Source: Bacteroidota bacterium
GTDB taxonomy: Bacteria; Bacteroidota; Kryptoniia; Kryptoniales; JAKASW01
Length of the DNA stretch: 8,556 bases
NCBI GenBank assembly: GCA_021785235.1
Contig: JAJYGB010000515.1
Span: 1-8,556 of the forward strand
Direction of reading: 5' to 3'
A program made the translations under genes and the position numbers. A model generated the notes under the pieces. It was not told the origin of the DNA, ran no database searches, and was given only the letters and a program-made list of their open reading frames with translations. The stretch's first letter is position 1. Each line of letters begins with the position of its first letter. Shown here in pieces: positions 5,751 to 8,556 of this stretch.

Positions 5751-6524
5751 TCATTTCCCTTTCCATTGCGGCTTCCGTTTCTCGACGAAAGCTTTCATTC
5801 CTTCCTTTTGATCCTCGCTCGAAAAAAGCATGTAGAAATTCTTTCTCTCGAATTCCAAACCCTCCTTCAACGAAAGCTCATGTCCTTTGAGGACGGACTC
5901 CTTCGCGAGCTTTACCGCCACCGGCGATTTCGACGCGATGACACCCGCCAGCCTTTTCGCTTCCTCCAGATACAATTCGGTGGGGACAATCTTGTTTACC
6001 AATCCGCTTCTCATCGCGTCATCAGCGGTAATCATCTCCCCGGTCAGAACGATTTCCATCGCCTTATATTTCCCGACCGCTCTCGTGAGCCGTTGCGTCC
6101 CGCCGGCGCCGGGCATAACACCGATATTTATCTCCGGTTGGGCGAACTTCGCCGACTCCGATGCGACAATAATATCGCACATCATAGCAAGCTCGCATCC
6201 GCCGCCGAGCGCGAATCCGCTCACCGCTGCGACGATCGGTTTCCTGACCTGCCTGATCTTGTCCCACACGCTGAAATTATCCCTTGAGAGCATTTCCATG
6301 GTATCAGCCCGGGCCATTTCCTTTATATCGGCTCCTGCCGCGAACGCCTTCTCATTTCCGGTAATGACGATGCAGTTTACCGAATCATCGGAGTCCAGCT
6401 GTTCCAGGGAGGATACAAGCTCGAGCATCAACTTATTGTTCAGCGCATTCAGAACATCGGGGCGATTAAGCTGGATTGTCGCGATGGGAATTTCCTTGGT
6501 GAGCTTGATATTTTCAAATTCCAT
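5751..6524 (-). CDS. Enoyl-CoA hydratase (PaaF-like)
   Basis: The 257-residue product hydrates trans-2-enoyl-CoA to (3S)-3-hydroxyacyl-CoA. It is a textbook crotonase: oxyanion-hole AFAAGADI (60-67) and GFALGGG (103-109). Both catalytic glutamates are kept, E111 in GGGCELAMMCD and E131 in AQPEINIG, spaced 20 residues apart as in the rat enzyme's E144 and E164. MPGAGGTQRLTRAVG and the C-terminal KPQWKGK are family hallmarks. In a phenylacetate setting this would be PaaF (2,3-dehydroadipyl-CoA hydratase), feeding the PaaH-like dehydrogenase; a general short-chain hydratase is equally possible by sequence. The ATG at 6524-6522 is supported by GGAG 5 nt upstream and by alignment with family N-termini. 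The in-frame ATG at 6593 would add 23 residues outside the family and is rejected. This is the first gene of the minus-strand cluster. Confidence 0.93.
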   Translation of the reverse strand: MEFENIKLTKEIPIATIQLNRPDVLNALNNKLMLELVSSLEQLDSDDSVNCIVITGNEKAFAAGADIKEMARADTMEMLSRDNFSVWDKIRQVRKPIVAAVSGFALGGGCELAMMCDIIVASESAKFAQPEINIGVMPGAGGTQRLTRAVGKYKAMEIVLTGEMITADDAMRSGLVNKIVPTELYLEEAKRLAGVIASKSPVAVKLAKESVLKGHELSLKEGLEFERKNFYMLFSSEDQKEGMKAFVEKRKPQWKGK

Positions 6525-6543
6525 CGTCGCTCCGGGTTGGTGT

Positions 6544-6612
6544 GTGTGTCGGCATGCAGAAAATCCGCCGGATAAAGCGTACGCGATAAGCAACTCTGAG
6601 ACTTGCCGACAC
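6544..6612. repeat. 9-bp perfect inverted repeat in the divergent promoter region
   Basis: GTGTCGGCA (6544-6552) and TGCCGACAC (6604-6612) are exact reverse complements separated by 51 bp. The enclosed DNA carries the palindromes TCCGCCGGA and GCGTACGC. The arms lie about 20 and 80 bp upstream of the hydratase start, a suitable position for a paired operator or a leader RNA stem. Function is inferred from position only. Confidence 0.4.
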
Positions 6613-6679
6613 GCCTTCGCGATGAAACGCTCCGGCGTGACGACGCAAAAATTTAGACCCGATGGGAAAAAGAAACAAG

Positions 6680-6716
6680 TGCGGCCTGGTCTTCACCGGA
6701 TTTAAGCGCGGCCGCA
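6680..6716. repeat. GC-rich inverted repeat in the divergent region
   Basis: TGCGGCC (6680-6686) and GGCCGCA (6710-6716) form a perfect 7-bp stem with a 23-nt interior that can itself form a small hairpin (GGT/ACC around CTTC at 6691-6694). A NotI-like GCGGCCGC palindrome sits at 6708-6715. In minus-strand RNA the stem is followed by a T-rich stretch, so it might insulate the cluster from transcription entering from the right. No gene on that strand lies directly upstream in view. Confidence 0.35.
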
Positions 6717-6734
6717 TGATTTTCGGACAAGAAT

Positions 6735-6763
6735 TTGCTCTTTTCCGCTCTTCATTTTAATTT
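6735..6763 (+). promoter_or_regulatory. Weak candidate promoter for the alpha-2-macroglobulin gene
   Basis: TTGCTC (6735-6740) and TAATTT (6758-6763) are spaced 17 bp apart; TTTAAT (6756-6761) is an alternative -10 with five of six consensus bases but poorer spacing. The site lies in the AT-rich half of the intergenic region, about 35 bp before the start codon. The -35 match is poor, so this is only a candidate. Confidence 0.2.
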
Positions 6764-6797
6764 CACCGCAGGATAACAAGCAAAAAGGGTGGCTTAA

Positions 6798-8556
6798 ATG
6801 AAGATGCATTTCCAATGGGCAGCGATTGCCGTCATGGCGATTTTATCATGCGCAGCATACTCCGACGCGCAGCAAGTGACATCAAACCCGGAACTCAAGG
6901 TTTTGTCCGCGACTCCGCGCGGATCGACAATCACAAGAGATCAGTCTCACACCATCGCTATCATGTTCAACAAACCCATGGTGGCCCTGAAGGCGGTCCC
7001 TGAAGACGAAAGTTCCGGTCCCCTTGTGGTAGAACCGGCAGTCAAAGGGAAGTACCGTTGGCTCGGTACGAGCACACTCACTTTCGTGCCGACCGACACG
7101 CTCCCGTTCTCCACAGTTTTCCGGGCAAGAGTCCCGGCCGGGACGAGGGCACTCGACGGCAGCACGTTGAACCAGGACTACGTATGGACATTCGAGACGC
7201 CACGGCCGCAACTCGTGAGGAGCCTCCCGTCAAACGGCGCCTCCTATATTGTCCTTCACAGGAACATTTTACTCCTGTTCAACCAGCCGGTCGACCCTTA
7301 CGCCTTGACACAATACATTTTTCTCTACAGACAGGACAGCGTGAACAAAACCTTTCTCCCGTTCGATTTGAGACAAACCCAATGGGGAGAGGAGCAGTGG
7401 TTTACCCAGAAAGGATACGCGGTGACTCTCGTCCCGAAAGAGAATTTTGAGGCCGGGAAAAGGTATGTGGTCCAGTTGAAGGCCGGGCTTCCCGGCGCGG
7501 TGGGAAACCTCGGCATGGCGACGGACGGGTTCGTTTCGTTCACGACACAAAACGAGTTCAGGTTTTTGGGGCTGCAGGGAACGGCGCTGAGACCGGACGA
7601 TGAGATCCGTTTCATTTTCTCCAATCCGGTCCAAATAAAAGAGTTGGCAAAACATCTGAAGTTTCAACCCGAAGTAGTTATCCCTGACGAGTATACAGAG
7701 GGATGGTACAGCTGGAATAGCCCGCAGCTCTCAATGCGATTGCCGTTACTCCCGGACACTACATATACATTCGTGCTCGACAGCACGTTGAAGGACATCT
7801 TCGACAACTCGCTGGGGAGTAACGTGACCGGGACATTTACAACCCTGTCGCGAAGCCCACGGCTTTACATGGCGGGCGGAGAAGGTACGCTGGAAGCTTA
7901 TGGTCAGAAGCGATACCCGGTGCGCACAAGAAATATCGACAGCGTGCGGCTGCAGATGGTTGCGATTCCGGTTGACAGCGTCATCCCCGCGATCACCGGG
8001 AAGCTCAGCAAAATCGACTATACCGTCGACCGCGAATGGAACATGCGGACCAGAAGGAACGAATACATTACTTCCACTTTCGACGCGGCCGAGGCGCTGT
8101 CAGGGCGCAAACACGGATTCGTTATGGCTGAACTGAGCAGCCCCTCGCCGAAACCCGATAACTTCGAGCCGACCCGGGTCGCACTTCAGATCACCGGACT
8201 CGGAATCACGTCCAAGTATTCCCCGGAGGACAACCTCGTCTGGGTCACTCACCTGAGGAACGCGGCACCGGTGGGAGGCGCGGCAGTACAATTAAGGGAC
8301 GATCAGAACCGAATCCTGTGGACTGGAAAGACGGATGATGCCGGACTTGTTCGCACCCCGGGATGGGGACCACTCGGCCTTAAGCCCGGCCAGTGGGAAC
8401 AACCGAGGGTGTGGATATTCGCAATAGACGGAGACGATTTCGCCTTCACGAAAAGCGAAGACGGCACCGGCATCGACCCGTGGAGATTCGGTGTTAATTA
8501 TGATTGGCAACCTGAATTCCAGCCGGTCGATGGAGCGTTGTTTACCGACCGCGGGC
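6798..8556 (+). CDS. Alpha-2-macroglobulin family protein, N-terminal part (cut by window end)
   Basis: The first 586 codons are open and in frame to the window edge; no stop is reached. The start ATG at 6798 follows GGGTGG (6787-6792) with a 5-nt spacer. The N-terminus has a hydrophobic export signal. I15-L16-S17-C18 fits a lipobox, as in the lipoprotein macroglobulin of E. coli, though cleavage after SDA (22-24) is also possible. Three Ig-like repeats follow, each with an FxxPV/FNKP-type strand and a closing FTT/TFET: about 33-134, 138-250 and 253-350. From about 354 the macroglobulin part begins: PRLYMAGGEG, then an MG2-like block KYSPEDNLVWVTHL and KTDDAGL (473-517). The last residues, ALFTDRG, start the LFTDRGxYRPGE signature of this family. 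The thioester motif CxEQ, if any, lies outside. The family traps proteases in the periplasm and often pairs with penicillin-binding protein PBP1C. Confidence 0.85.
   Translation, partial: MKMHFQWAAIAVMAILSCAAYSDAQQVTSNPELKVLSATPRGSTITRDQSHTIAIMFNKPMVALKAVPEDESSGPLVVEPAVKGKYRWLGTSTLTFVPTDTLPFSTVFRARVPAGTRALDGSTLNQDYVWTFETPRPQLVRSLPSNGASYIVLHRNILLLFNQPVDPYALTQYIFLYRQDSVNKTFLPFDLRQTQWGEEQWFTQKGYAVTLVPKENFEAGKRYVVQLKAGLPGAVGNLGMATDGFVSFTTQNEFRFLGLQGTALRPDDEIRFIFSNPVQIKELAKHLKFQPEVVIPDEYTEGWYSWNSPQLSMRLPLLPDTTYTFVLDSTLKDIFDNSLGSNVTGTFTTLSRSPRLYMAGGEGTLEAYGQKRYPVRTRNIDSVRLQMVAIPVDSVIPAITGKLSKIDYTVDREWNMRTRRNEYITSTFDAAEALSGRKHGFVMAELSSPSPKPDNFEPTRVALQITGLGITSKYSPEDNLVWVTHLRNAAPVGGAAVQLRDDQNRILWTGKTDDAGLVRTPGWGPLGLKPGQWEQPRVWIFAIDGDDFAFTKSEDGTGIDPWRFGVNYDWQPEFQPVDGALFTDRG

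Larger units (their letters stand above)
6525..6797. promoter_or_regulatory. Divergent intergenic region with inverted repeats
   Basis: These 273 bp separate the start of the acyl-CoA cluster (minus) from the alpha-2-macroglobulin gene (plus), so both transcription starts should lie here. No coding sequence is apparent. The part nearest the hydratase gene is GC-rich and holds several palindromes: TCCGCCGGA at 6562-6570 and the perfect GCGTACGC at 6575-6582, enclosed by a 9-bp inverted repeat. The part nearest the plus-strand gene is AT-rich. I could not identify a convincing promoter for the minus strand. Any of the palindromes could be an operator for a TetR-type regulator, which often controls such operons, but no regulator gene is present in the window. 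Confidence 0.45.

Noticed and set aside
5162..5890. 242-residue plus-strand open frame
   Set aside because: It lies antisense to the pseudouridine synthase gene, whose catalytic motifs are all intact; the product is rich in R and H and shows no recognisable domain.
6525..6593. 23-residue N-terminal extension of the enoyl-CoA hydratase
   Set aside because: Family members begin near MEFENI, and the ATG at 6524 has a proper GGAG site; the extension contains the intergenic palindromes.
5887..6705. 272-residue plus-strand open frame
   Set aside because: It is antisense to the enoyl-CoA hydratase, which has complete active-site motifs; the plus-strand translation has low-complexity S/A/I content and no family resemblance.

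Overview
The window looks like a chromosomal segment of a Gram-negative bacterium of moderate GC content. It carries a six- or seven-gene minus-strand cluster for aromatic or fatty acyl-CoA degradation, and a divergent plus-strand gene for a large exported alpha-2-macroglobulin that runs off the right edge. Clear purine-rich ribosome binding sites precede several genes (GGAGGA at 4103-4108, AAAGGAG at 2028-2034), and gene spacing is tight. The combination of bacterial alpha-2-macroglobulin, phenylacetate-type genes and AT-rich heptad intergenic repeats would fit an environmental lineage such as Ignavibacteria or another Bacteroidota/Chlorobi relative. That placement is an impression from protein style, not a demonstrated assignment.

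Left edge (1-188): AT-rich non-coding DNA with a striking 7-nt periodicity and nested inverted repeats, lying just downstream of the thiolase gene. Minus-strand cluster (189-6524), in transcription order: enoyl-CoA hydratase (PaaF-like, 5751-6524); RluA-family pseudouridine synthase (4940-5731); 1,2-epoxyphenylacetyl-CoA isomerase-like crotonase (PaaG-like, 4168-4947); PaaA-like diiron protein (3240-4097); 3-hydroxyacyl-CoA dehydrogenase (PaaH-like, 2035-3240); a small exported protein of unknown function (1497-2021); and a beta-ketoadipyl-CoA-type thiolase (PaaJ-like, 189-1403). Genes are separated by 13-93 bp or overlap. A possible Rho-independent terminator lies at 1438-1479, just before the thiolase.

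Read together, PaaA, PaaG, PaaF, PaaH and PaaJ are the ring-epoxidising catalytic subunit type, the epoxide isomerase and the beta-oxidation arm of the aerobic CoA-dependent phenylacetate pathway. The other parts of that pathway (PaaB, PaaC, PaaD, PaaE, the ring-opening PaaZ, the ligase PaaK) are absent from the window. Either they are encoded elsewhere, or the PaaA-like protein works in a different setting. The pseudouridine synthase and the exported protein are passengers with no obvious role in that pathway.

Divergent region (6525-6797): 273 bp with several inverted repeats and no gene; it must hold the starts of both transcription units. Right part (6798-8556, plus strand): the first 586 codons of an alpha-2-macroglobulin family protein with a signal peptide or lipobox, three Ig-like repeats and the first macroglobulin domains, cut by the window end.
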